A DNA stretch of 64,000 nucleotides from Streptomyces sp. 7-21 (lineage in GTDB: Bacteria; Actinomycetota; Actinomycetes; Streptomycetales; Streptomycetaceae). How positions within the stretch are numbered: the first letter of the stretch is position 1; the number at the start of each line of letters is the position of its first letter. The stretch is taken from the NCBI RefSeq assembly GCF_016741785.1, contig NZ_JAERRL010000010.1:62001-126000 (forward strand). Direction: 5' to 3'. The notes under the pieces are model-generated. The model worked only from the letters and a program-made list of their open reading frames with translations, searched no databases and was not told the DNA's origin. Position numbers and translations under genes: made by a program. Positions 46,962-54,770 of the stretch are shown piece after piece.

Positions 46962-47498
46962 TCAGGCGGCCTGGCAGTGCTCCGCGGCCAGGCAGGACAG
47001 CAGCGACGGCCGGTGCAGGGCGGCGACCCGGTCCAGCAGGTCGGGGTGGCGCAGCAGGGCGGCCGCCTCCCGGTCGAGGTCGTCCGGCCTGGTCAGGCGC
47101 CGGAAGTCGTGGGTCAGGCCGGCGGCGTGCGGGGAGCGGGACAGCCGTCCGGCCGCGGTGCGGGCCAGCGCGGGCGAGGCGAGCAGGCACGCGGCCCAGC
47201 TCGCCACGACCTCGTCGACCCAGCTCCGCCAGGCCGGCTCGTGCGGTTCGGGGCCCAGGACGCCGGCCCCCACCAGCTCGTCGAGCCGCGCCGATCCGCC
47301 CGGGCCCGCCATCGCCACCAGGGAGGCGTCCATCACCGTCGGGTAGCGCAGCCACGCGGCGGCGGTGACCGCCTGGCGCGCCTGGGCGTGCGCGAGGGCG
47401 GCGCGGAACGTGCCGCCTGCGGCGGGTCCGGCAGCGGGAAAGGCCGTGACCAGCCACCGCGTCGTCGCGGCTATGACGGGCGAGAGCGCGGCGGTCAT
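46962..47498 (-). CDS. hypothetical protein, 178 aa
   Basis: An all-helical, Ala/Leu/Arg-rich soluble protein, MTAALSPVIAATTRWLVTAF..., with no recognised motif. ATG 47498 has a strong AAGGAGG upstream, and the frame before it is not conserved in style. It sits upstream of the TetR gene on the same strand and may share its transcript. Confidence 0.65.
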   Translation of the reverse strand: MTAALSPVIAATTRWLVTAFPAAGPAAGGTFRAALAHAQARQAVTAAAWLRYPTVMDASLVAMAGPGGSARLDELVGAGVLGPEPHEPAWRSWVDEVVASWAACLLASPALARTAAGRLSRSPHAAGLTHDFRRLTRPDDLDREAAALLRHPDLLDRVAALHRPSLLSCLAAEHCQAA

Positions 47499-47726
47499 CG
47501 CGGCCTCCTTTCCCCTTCTCCTGGCTTTCCTCTGCTTTCCCCTGGCCATCGCTGGCCCGGTACGGCACACCGGTGCGACCGGGGCACTCTATGCGCCGGG
47601 CGAGCCGAGGAAAATGACGCGAATCACACCGTGCGCCACGAAGGCGCGCATACCGGACGGACCGGCCTCACGCCGGCGCCGCGCTCCGGGCGGTCCGCGC
47701 GGCGCCGGTGCCGGCGGCCGTGCCGG

Positions 47727-48380
47727 TCACCGGCCGCCCCCGAACAGCCGGGCCAGCTGTGCCGGGTCCTGCGGCAGGCCGGAGCCGACGCCGACGGCCA
47801 CCGCCCCGGCCTCGAGGTAGGCGCCGGCCTCGTCGACGGAGATCCCCCCGGTGGGGATGAGCGCGGCGTGCGGCAGCACGGCCCGCAGCGAGGAGAGGAA
47901 CTTCGGCCCGCCGACGTGGGCGGGAAAAACCTTCGCCGGGCCGCGCCCGGCGGCGTCGGCGATCTCGGCGGGCGTAAAGCCGCCCTCGATGAACGGAATG
48001 CCGTGCCCGGCCGCCGCCTCGCGCACCGCGGGGGCCGGGTAGGGCGAGACGAGGAAGTCCGCGCCCGCGCCGATCGCGGCCGTGGCCTGCTCGGCGGTGG
48101 TGACGGTGCCGACGCCGAGCAGCGGCCCGGGCTGGCCGGCAGCGGCGCCGTGCCGCTCCCGGCAGGCGGCCAGGGCGCGCTGCCAGTCGGGGGTTGAGGT
48201 GGTCAGCTCGACGACCTGGCAGCCGGCGTCGAGGAGGCCGCCGACGGCGGCGGTGGCCGCGGCGGCGTCCGGCGAGCGGAGCACCGGCAGCAGGCGCTGC
48301 GCCGCGAGGGCCGCCAGCAGCCGGTCCGTCGCGGCCGCGCGGGTGCCGTGCGGGGGTGCTTCGTTTCCGTGTGATCGCAT
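47727..48380 (-). CDS. eda: 2-dehydro-3-deoxy-phosphogluconate (KDPG) aldolase
   Basis: 217 residues of the class I KDPG/KHG aldolase family. Schiff-base lysine Lys150 is in GPAKVFPAHVGGPKFL, catalytic Glu59 in VVELTTSTP, and phosphate-binding glycines in LIPTGGIS and VGVGSGLP. It splits KDPG to pyruvate and glyceraldehyde-3-phosphate. ATG 48380 follows AAGGG. Five perfect 11-bp tandem repeats begin 20 bases upstream of its start. It is divergent from the lanthipeptide synthetase. Confidence 0.9.
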   Translation of the reverse strand: MRSHGNEAPPHGTRAAATDRLLAALAAQRLLPVLRSPDAAAATAAVGGLLDAGCQVVELTTSTPDWQRALAACRERHGAAAGQPGPLLGVGTVTTAEQATAAIGAGADFLVSPYPAPAVREAAAGHGIPFIEGGFTPAEIADAAGRGPAKVFPAHVGGPKFLSSLRAVLPHAALIPTGGISVDEAGAYLEAGAVAVGVGSGLPQDPAQLARLFGGGR

Positions 48381-48711
48381 CGTCTGCCCTTGTCTGCCTT
48401 GTCCGTCGGGTGTCCGTCGGCTGTCCGTCGGGTGTCCGTCGGGTGTCCGTCGGGGTCGCCCACCAGTCGTGGACGGTACCGTCCGCGGGCCGGCTGACCG
48501 GCAGGCAGGCGGGCCGGTACGCGGACACCACCCGCCGCACCAGCCACAGCGCCCGGCACGAACAGACAACAGCCCGACAGGTTTGGACAAGGCGCTCCGC
48601 GTCACTCCCGCGCACCCTGAAAAGGCAGCAACCCGACTCCCTGGCGGCACATCCGTCCAGGCACGCAGAGGGACGCGGCGGTACCCGCCCCGCACCGGAA
48701 GGGACAGGCTG
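48381..48711. other. divergent intergenic region between eda and the lanthipeptide locus
   Basis: 331 bases with no supported gene. It contains the 11-bp tandem repeat array near eda and must hold promoters for both directions. Confidence 0.5.
48400..48454. repeat. five tandem 11-bp repeats
   Basis: TGTCCGTCGGG occurs five times in a row with one substitution (last base C in copy 2). Two decayed TGTCTGCC-like copies precede it at 48381-48399. The period is 11 bp, about one helical turn, as expected for cooperative protein binding. Confidence 0.9.
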
Positions 48712-51351
48712 GTGGAAGAGCGCTACGAACTGTTCTGCACGACCGACCCGTCCTTCTACGACCAGGCCGGTCCCGGCACCGCCGACGACGAGCTGTTCAC
48801 GCAGCTGCGGGCGGACCGCACTCCCGAGGGGTGGGACCGGCACACGCCGCGGGGCTGGATCAGCTACCGCCCGCGCGGCGTCCGCCTGCCCAGGCAGGGC
48901 TGGAAGATCCACGTCAGCGCCACGCTCGACCGCGCGGCCGAGGTCGTGCGCGACGTCTTCAGCGTCTGCGTCGCCCACCGGGCGCCGTTCAAGGTGGTGC
49001 CGGGCCCTCGGGAGTACCACCGCCGCAACGGCAAGTACGGGGAACGGGCGGGCAGCGGCAAGCTGGTCACCGTCTACCCGCTGGACAACAACCACCTGCG
49101 CGGCCTGGTCCTCGCCCTCGACGAGCGGCTGCACGGCGTGCCCGGGCCCTACGTGCTCAGCGACCTGCGCTGGCAGGACGGCCCGGTCTACGTCCGCTAC
49201 GGGGCGTTCGTGCCGCGGATGGTGCGGGGCGCCGACGGCCAGGAGGTCGTCGCCATCGAGGACCCCGGCGGCAACCTGGTGCCCGACCCCCGCGGCCCGG
49301 TCTTCTCGCCGCCGGACTGGGTGGAGCTGCCCGCGTTCCTCCGTCCCGCGCTTGAGCGCCGGGACGCCGACCGCGTCGACAGCCTGCCGTTCGAAGTGGT
49401 CCGGGCGCTGCACTACTCCAACGGCGGCGGCGTGTACGAGGGCCGCCTGCGGGACACCGGCGCCCGGGTCGCCGTCAAGGAGGCCCGGCCGCACGCCGGT
49501 CTCGACGGCGCGGGACGCGACGCGGTCACCCGGCTGCGGCGGGAACGGGACCTGCTGGAACGGCTGCGCGGGCTGCCGGGCGTGCCGCGGCTGCTGGGCT
49601 ACCACGCCCTGGCCGGGCACGAGTTCCTCGTCGAGGAGTTCGTCACCGGCGAGCCGCTGTACTCGGCCTGTGCCCGCCGCAACCCGCTCCTGCGGAGCCG
49701 GGCGCCGCAGGAAACGGAGCTGGCCGGGTTCCGCGACTGGGCCATGGGGCTGTGGCAGCGGGTCGCCGGCACGGTACGGGCGATGCACGCCCGCGGCGTC
49801 GTCTTCGGCGACCTCCACCTGCACAACATCCTGTACCCCAGCCCGGACGACGAGGCCGCCGGGGACACCTCGGTGTGGCTCATCGACTTCGAGGGCGGGT
49901 GGCTGGCCGGCGAGGACGGCCGGCAGCTGGTCGCCAACCCGGGGTTCGCCGCCCCGCGCGGCCGCGAGGGAACCGAGGTCGACGAGTACGCCCTGGCCGC
50001 CCTCAAGATCGCGCTGTTCGCACCACTGACGGCGCTCGTCCCGCTGAACCCGGACAAGGCCGACCACCTGGCGGAGATCATCGCGGACCGGTACGGCGTG
50101 CCCCTGGCGTGGTTCGACGACGCCCTCACGCGGCTGCGGCCACGCCCGGCCGCGGCCCGCCCGGCGCCCGTCCGCACTACCGGCGACGCCTGGCCGGCGC
50201 TGCGGGACTCCCTCGCCGCCGCGATCCGGGCCAGCGCCAGCCCGGACCGCGCCGACCGCGTCTTCCCCGGCGACATCGAGCAGTTCTCCTCCCCCGCCGG
50301 CGGTCTCGGCCTGGCGTACGGAGCGGCCGGCGTGCTGTGGGCCCTGAAGACCGCCGGCGCACCGGGCGTGCCCGAGGCCGAACGGTGGCTGCTGGACCGC
50401 ATCACACACCACCGCTCCGACCTGCCCGACGGCTTCTACACCGGGCGGCACGGCATCGCGTACGCCCTGTGGGACCTGGGGCGGCAAGACGAGGCGGCCG
50501 GCCTCCTCGACGGGCCGCCCGGCGCCGCGCCCCCCGGCGACAACCTCAGCCTCTTCGACGGCCTCTCCGGCATCGGCCTGAACTGGCTGCGCTTCGCCGG
50601 GGAATGCGGCGACGACCGGTACCTGGCGCACGCCCTGGACACCGCCGCGGCCGTGCGGGACCGCCTGGGAACGGTCGAGGACGTGCCCGAGCGAAGCGGC
50701 GGGCCGCACCCGCGGGCCGGGCTGCTGCACGGCTCGTCCGGGCCCGCGCTGTTCCTGACCGCCGTGTACGAGGCGACCGGCGACCCGTCGTGGCTGGACG
50801 CGGCCCGGACCGCCCTGCGGCAGGACCTGCGCCGCTGCACGACGGACGAGGACGGCGCGCTGCACGTCAACGAAGGCTTCCGGCTGATGCCGTACCTGGA
50901 GCACGGCAGCGCGGGCATCGGGTTCGCGCTCGCACGGTACCTGGCCGCCCGGCCGGACCCGGAGCTGGCGGACTCGCTCGCCGCGGTCGAACGCGGCGCC
51001 GCACCCGGCCTGTGCGTGTACCCCGGCCTGTTCACCGGCTACGCGGGACTGCTGCTGTTCCACGCCCGGAAGCGGTCCGGCGACCCGGCCGCCGACCAGC
51101 GGCGGCTCGCCGGCCTCGACTGGCACGCCATGGACTGGCAGGGCCACGCCGCCTTCCCCGGCACGCAGTTGCTGCGGCTGTCGATGGACCTGGCCACCGG
51201 CGGCGCCGGCGTGCTGCTCGCGCTGGCCGCGACCCGCGCCGCCGGCACCCGGCAGGAACCGCTGCTGTCCCTGCCGTTCCTGCTGCCGCCCGCCCACGCC
51301 CGGCGCCCCGCGCCCGGACCCACGCGGCGCGCAGCGCTGGCCACCCCCTGA
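48712..51351 (+). CDS. class III lanthionine synthetase LanKC
   Basis: 879 residues in three parts. The N-terminal phospho-Ser/Thr lyase domain (1-210) has YELFCTTDPSFYDQ. The Ser/Thr kinase (about 225-480) has GARVAVKEARPHAG, catalytic loop HARGVVFGDLHLHNILY and LIDFEGG. The LanC-like cyclase (about 500-879) has GFYTGRHGIAYALW and GLLHGSSGPALFL. No Cys-Cys-His zinc set is seen, which separates class III from class IV. It phosphorylates and dehydrates Ser/Thr of the precursor and cyclises to labionin or lanthionine. GTG 48712 is the likely start. Confidence 0.93.
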   Translation: MEERYELFCTTDPSFYDQAGPGTADDELFTQLRADRTPEGWDRHTPRGWISYRPRGVRLPRQGWKIHVSATLDRAAEVVRDVFSVCVAHRAPFKVVPGPREYHRRNGKYGERAGSGKLVTVYPLDNNHLRGLVLALDERLHGVPGPYVLSDLRWQDGPVYVRYGAFVPRMVRGADGQEVVAIEDPGGNLVPDPRGPVFSPPDWVELPAFLRPALERRDADRVDSLPFEVVRALHYSNGGGVYEGRLRDTGARVAVKEARPHAGLDGAGRDAVTRLRRERDLLERLRGLPGVPRLLGYHALAGHEFLVEEFVTGEPLYSACARRNPLLRSRAPQETELAGFRDWAMGLWQRVAGTVRAMHARGVVFGDLHLHNILYPSPDDEAAGDTSVWLIDFEGGWLAGEDGRQLVANPGFAAPRGREGTEVDEYALAALKIALFAPLTALVPLNPDKADHLAEIIADRYGVPLAWFDDALTRLRPRPAAARPAPVRTTGDAWPALRDSLAAAIRASASPDRADRVFPGDIEQFSSPAGGLGLAYGAAGVLWALKTAGAPGVPEAERWLLDRITHHRSDLPDGFYTGRHGIAYALWDLGRQDEAAGLLDGPPGAAPPGDNLSLFDGLSGIGLNWLRFAGECGDDRYLAHALDTAAAVRDRLGTVEDVPERSGGPHPRAGLLHGSSGPALFLTAVYEATGDPSWLDAARTALRQDLRRCTTDEDGALHVNEGFRLMPYLEHGSAGIGFALARYLAARPDPELADSLAAVERGAAPGLCVYPGLFTGYAGLLLFHARKRSGDPAADQRRLAGLDWHAMDWQGHAAFPGTQLLRLSMDLATGGAGVLLALAATRAAGTRQEPLLSLPFLLPPAHARRPAPGPTRRAALATP

Positions 51352-51491
51352 CCGGGCCCTACCGGCCCGCAGGCGGGCCCAGCCGACGGGCGCACCGCAC
51401 CGCCGCACGCCCGGACCGCCCGTCGTGCCCGCCCACCAGACCTCGGACCGGCCCCGTGCCGGATCCGGGCCACCGTTCCCCGGCGATCTGG

Positions 51492-51502
51492 AAAGGAGGT
51501 GA
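51492..51502 (+). promoter_or_regulatory. perfect ribosome binding site of the lanthipeptide precursor
   Basis: AAAGGAGGTGA is fully complementary to the 16S rRNA 3' end and lies seven bases before ATG 51510. It implies very strong translation, usual for RiPP precursors. Confidence 0.85.
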
Positions 51503-51509
51503 AACCGGC

Positions 51510-51665
51510 ATGGCCATCCTCGATCTGCAGGGTCTTCAGGCCCCGGAGACCAACGCGGTCGACGTTGCTCAGATCTCCAGCTACGCGAGCACCGGCGGCT
51601 GCTGTGTGCCGTCCCCCATCCACAGCGGTCTGTCGATCCTCTGCTACGACAGCTACACCGAGTGA
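51510..51665 (+). CDS. class III lanthipeptide precursor LanA
   Basis: 51 residues, MAILDLQGLQAPETNAVDVA... The leader carries ILDLQ (3-7), the LxLQ recognition motif of class III leaders. The core has two labionin motifs: S24-Y-A-S27-T-G-G-C31 and S39-G-L-S42-I-L-C45. Cys32 directly follows the first ring as in labyrinthopeptins, but there is no second spare Cys to make their disulfide. Other hydroxy residues are S23, T28, S35, S48 and T50. It lies between the synthetase and the exporter; a hairpin follows. Confidence 0.9.
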   Translation: MAILDLQGLQAPETNAVDVAQISSYASTGGCCVPSPIHSGLSILCYDSYTE

Positions 51666-51696
51666 CCAGGGGCCGCCGCAGCGGCACCTGCCGGGG

Positions 51697-51725
51697 GGCC
51701 GCTCCAGGTCGACGCTGGAGCGGCC
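51697..51725 (+). terminator. attenuating hairpin after the precursor gene
   Basis: GGCCGCTCCAG pairs perfectly with CTGGAGCGGCC around a 7-base loop, 32 bases after the precursor stop and before the exporter start. In such loci this usually makes precursor mRNA more abundant than exporter mRNA. Confidence 0.7.
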
Positions 51726-51769
51726 GCCCCGGCCATCTTCCCCCGCAGACCTCCTGGAGGCGAGTACGC

Positions 51770-53599
51770 ATGGCACCGCCCGCACCGGTACGGCTCCGCG
51801 GCCTCCTCGCCGCCTACCGAGGGCGCCTGGCGCTGCTGACGCTGCTGATCAGCGCGCAGTCGGCGACCGCGGTCGGGCCGGCGCTGGCGGGACAGCGGCT
51901 GATCGACGACGGCGTGCTCGGCGGCGACTCCCGCCTCGTCTGGCTGCTGTCCGGCGCGCTGGTGGCCCTGGGCCTGGCCCAGGCCGGGCTGACCCTGCTC
52001 GAACACCGCCTCGCCACCCGGCTGGCCGAGGACATGGTGCTGTGGCTGCGGACCGAGCTGTTCGCCCATCTCCAGCGGCAGTCCGCCGGGTTCTTCACCG
52101 CCGCCCGGACCGGCGCCCTCGTCTCCCGCGTGCAGAGCGACCTCGCGGGCGTGCAGCAGCTGATCGCCACGACCCTGCCGGCCGGCGCCGGGGCGGCGGT
52201 GCTGCTGGTCGTGGCCGGCGGCGCCATGGTCGTGCTCGAATGGCGGCTGGCGGTGGCCGCCGTCGTCCTCGTCCCGCTGCTGTACGGGCTCACCGCGTAT
52301 TTCACCGGGACGCTGCGCCGGGCGAACGAGGAGCAGCTCGGCGCCCAGGCCCGGCTCGACGCGCTGGTCGGCGAGCGGCTCAGCCCCGGCGGCGCCGAGG
52401 TGATCCGCCACTACGGCCTGGCCGAGCGGGAGGTGGCGGGCTTCAGCCGGCGGGCGTCGCGCATCCGGGACGCCTCGGTGCGCCGGGCGGTGCTGGCCGC
52501 GGGGCTGGCGGGCTCCGTCACGCTGCTGATGAGCGTGGTGACCGCCGTCCTCTACCTCGTCGCCGGGCACCTGGTGATCTCCGGGTCGCTCAGCGTGGGC
52601 GCCATGGTGGCGATAGTGACGCTGATGGCGCGGCTGTACTCGCCGCTCGCCGCGTTCCCCAGCGTGCGCGCCGACCTGATCGCGGGACGCGTGGCGCTCG
52701 GACGGGTCCGGGAGGTGCTGGAGTTCACGCCCCGGGTGACCGACCCGGCCAGGCCGCGTCCGCTGCCGCCCTGCCCGCCCGGCAGCGGACGCGCCGTCAC
52801 CTTCCGCAACGTGCACTTCCGTTACCCTCCGGCGGCCGAACTCGTGGTGCCCTCGCTCAGCGAGGAAGACCCGGCGACGCCGCAGCGGGCGGGCAGGGCG
52901 GCGCTGTCCGGCGTCGACTTCACGGCCGAACCGGGCGCCACCGTCGGGATCGTCGGCCTCTCCGGCGCGGGCAAGTCCACCCTGGTGCGGCTGCTGACCC
53001 GCTCCTGGGACGTGACGGCCGGCCAGATCCTGGTGGACGGCGTCGACATCCGCGAGCTGCGGCAGGCGGAGCTGCGGGCGTCGGTCGGGGTCGTCGCCCA
53101 GGAGACGTTCCTCTTCCACGACACCGTGCGCGCCAACCTGCTGCTGGCGCGCCCCGATGCCGGCGCCGATGAGCTGGAGGCCGCCTGCCGCCAGGCGTGC
53201 CTGTGGCCCGTCATCGAACGCCTCCCCCAGGGGCTGGACACGGTCATCGGCGACCAGGGACTGCGGCTGTCCGGCGGCGAACGGCAGCGCCTGGCGCTGG
53301 CCCGCGTGCTGCTGAAGGCGCCCCCCATCGTCGTGCTCGACGAGGCGACGTCGCACTCGGACAGCCTGACGGAACGCGACCTCCTGCGGTCGCTGGAGCC
53401 GTTCCTGGCCACCCGGACCTGCTTCGTCATCGCGCACCGGCTGAGCACGGTGCGGGACAGCGACGTGCTGCTGGTGCTGCGGGACGGCCGGATCGCCGAA
53501 CGCGGCACCCACGACGAGCTGCTGGCCGCCGGCGGCTGGTACGCCCGCCTCCACCGGGCCCAGCACGCGGGCACCGCACCGCAGCCGGCGGCCGGCTGA
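51770..53599 (+). CDS. ABC exporter of the lanthipeptide (fused membrane and ATPase domains)
   Basis: 609 residues: about six helices (20-300), then ATPase with Walker A GLSGAGKSTLVRLL, signature LSGGERQRLALARVL, Walker B IVVLDEATSHSDS and switch IAHRLSTVRDSD. ATG 51770 has GGAGG upstream. No N-terminal C39 peptidase, so leader removal must be done by another protease. Located directly after the precursor, it probably exports the product and gives self-protection. Confidence 0.93.
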   Translation: MAPPAPVRLRGLLAAYRGRLALLTLLISAQSATAVGPALAGQRLIDDGVLGGDSRLVWLLSGALVALGLAQAGLTLLEHRLATRLAEDMVLWLRTELFAHLQRQSAGFFTAARTGALVSRVQSDLAGVQQLIATTLPAGAGAAVLLVVAGGAMVVLEWRLAVAAVVLVPLLYGLTAYFTGTLRRANEEQLGAQARLDALVGERLSPGGAEVIRHYGLAEREVAGFSRRASRIRDASVRRAVLAAGLAGSVTLLMSVVTAVLYLVAGHLVISGSLSVGAMVAIVTLMARLYSPLAAFPSVRADLIAGRVALGRVREVLEFTPRVTDPARPRPLPPCPPGSGRAVTFRNVHFRYPPAAELVVPSLSEEDPATPQRAGRAALSGVDFTAEPGATVGIVGLSGAGKSTLVRLLTRSWDVTAGQILVDGVDIRELRQAELRASVGVVAQETFLFHDTVRANLLLARPDAGADELEAACRQACLWPVIERLPQGLDTVIGDQGLRLSGGERQRLALARVLLKAPPIVVLDEATSHSDSLTERDLLRSLEPFLATRTCFVIAHRLSTVRDSDVLLVLRDGRIAERGTHDELLAAGGWYARLHRAQHAGTAPQPAAG

Positions 53600-53619
53600 G
53601 CCTCCGCCTGCGGGACCGG

Positions 53620-53815
53620 GCCCGTCAGCCGCCGGGCGGCCTGCGCGGTGGCGGCGGCCACGAAGTACGGCACGGCCAGCAGGAGCCGGCCGGTTCCGGC
53701 GCGCCGCCGCTGGCCGGCGAGCCACTCCTCGGCCCGCTCGCCGGTGACGGCGCCGCTGGCACGGGCCGCCGCGGCGAGCCGGGTCAGCAGCGACAGCGTC
53801 CCTGCGCCAGCCGGC
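53620..53815 (-). pseudogene. C-terminal remnant of a SAM methyltransferase
   Basis: The minus strand reads SGAVTGERAEEWLAGQRRR, then GRLLLAVPYFVAAATAQAA, the usual end of actinobacterial methyltransferases (a helix, then a final strand ending in a Phe-rich edge). No start or in-frame stop fits a gene; the frame runs on into the end of the exporter gene. Confidence 0.5.
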
Positions 53816-53820
53816 ACCGC

Positions 53821-53990
53821 GTGCTGCGTCGCGAGGCCGGGCGGCTGCGGGCGGAGATCGCGGCGGCCCAGGCGGCGCTGGAGCTTGTCGAGGGCGGCCT
53901 GGCCTGCCCGCACGAGGACGTCGCCCAGTGCCCGCACTACCAGCGGCTCGTCACCAAAGCCGTCCCCCCGCAGCGGGAGGGCGGCGGTCA
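53821..53990 (+). pseudogene. C-terminal remnant of a MerR-family regulator
   Basis: The plus strand reads LRREAGRLRAEIAAAQAALE, then LVEGGLACPHEDVAQCPHYQ. The CPHEDxxQCPHF/Y motif is characteristic of the C-terminus of a MerR/TipA-like subfamily. The DNA-binding N-terminus is missing. It abuts the methyltransferase remnant and overlaps the end of the lipoprotein gene. Confidence 0.6.
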
Positions 53991-54770
53991 GGCGGGCCCG
54001 AGGCGGTGCAGGTCGACGTGGGCGTTGAGGTTGGCACGCTGGTTCCCGGCGTCCTCGGGCGCCACGGGGGCGATGTCGTCGACCCGCCACAGCTGCCCGG
54101 CGATCTGCACGGTGTCGCCCACCTGCACGTCCCGGTAGAACGCGTCCTCGCTGCCGCTGACGGAGATGTCGGCGCGCGGCGGCTCGTCGCGGATCTCGTT
54201 CACCACCACGGTCAGGCCGTTCTCGCCCTGGCGGCGGTCGGGCACGTGCCAGCGCATGCGCCAGCGGCCGTCGACGGTGTGGGGCCAGTCCATGTTCTCG
54301 TCGTCTCCCTCGGGGTCGGGCGCCGGCTGCTCCGCGTCGTCCGCGGACGCGAGCACCACACGGTAGGTGCAGATCTGGCTCACCCGGTACTCGTGCCCGG
54401 CGAGCGTCACCGTGTCGCCGGGCGAAACCGTCCAGGCGGAGCCGTCGCCCGGCTCGTCGCCGGCGCCCTCGGCGAGCACGGCCTGCCGGCTGTGCCCGTC
54501 GGCGGCCGCCTCGTCGTAGGTCACGGCGCCGCCGCCCGGCAGCGTCACCGAGCCGCCGCGCAGCACGTGGGTGCCGGCGGCGTCCTCGTCGCCGTCGCAC
54601 TCCGGTCCGGGGTCGGGCGGCGGCGCCTCGGAGGCCGGGGTGGAGCTGTCCCCGTTCTCGGCTCCCCCGGTGTTCTCCGTGCTTTCGGAGCTGCCGCAGC
54701 CGCTGGCCAGCAGCAGCGCGGCGGCAGCCGCGGCGGTCGCGGAACGGGTCATCCTCATGGCCGGCCTCAC
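53988..54770 (-). CDS. lipoprotein, third gene of the calpain operon
   Basis: 260 residues. A lipoprotein signal (ATAAAAAALLLASGC, lipidated Cys25) is followed by a Ser/Pro/Glu-rich linker and two similar beta-rich modules. Each ends with a GDTV(T/Q)(L/I)AG-like strand (GDTVTLAGHEYRVSQI and GDTVQIAGQLWRVDDI), recalling DUF6406. Its GTG overlaps the protease stop (GTGA). It may hold or regulate the secreted protease at the membrane (inference). Confidence 0.8.
   Translation of the reverse strand: MRPAMRMTRSATAAAAAALLLASGCGSSESTENTGGAENGDSSTPASEAPPPDPGPECDGDEDAAGTHVLRGGSVTLPGGGAVTYDEAAADGHSRQAVLAEGAGDEPGDGSAWTVSPGDTVTLAGHEYRVSQICTYRVVLASADDAEQPAPDPEGDDENMDWPHTVDGRWRMRWHVPDRRQGENGLTVVVNEIRDEPPRADISVSGSEDAFYRDVQVGDTVQIAGQLWRVDDIAPVAPEDAGNQRANLNAHVDLHRLGPA

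Noticed and set aside
48400..48454. Tandem 11-bp repeats as a CRISPR array
   Set aside because: No spacers, too short a unit, no cas genes.
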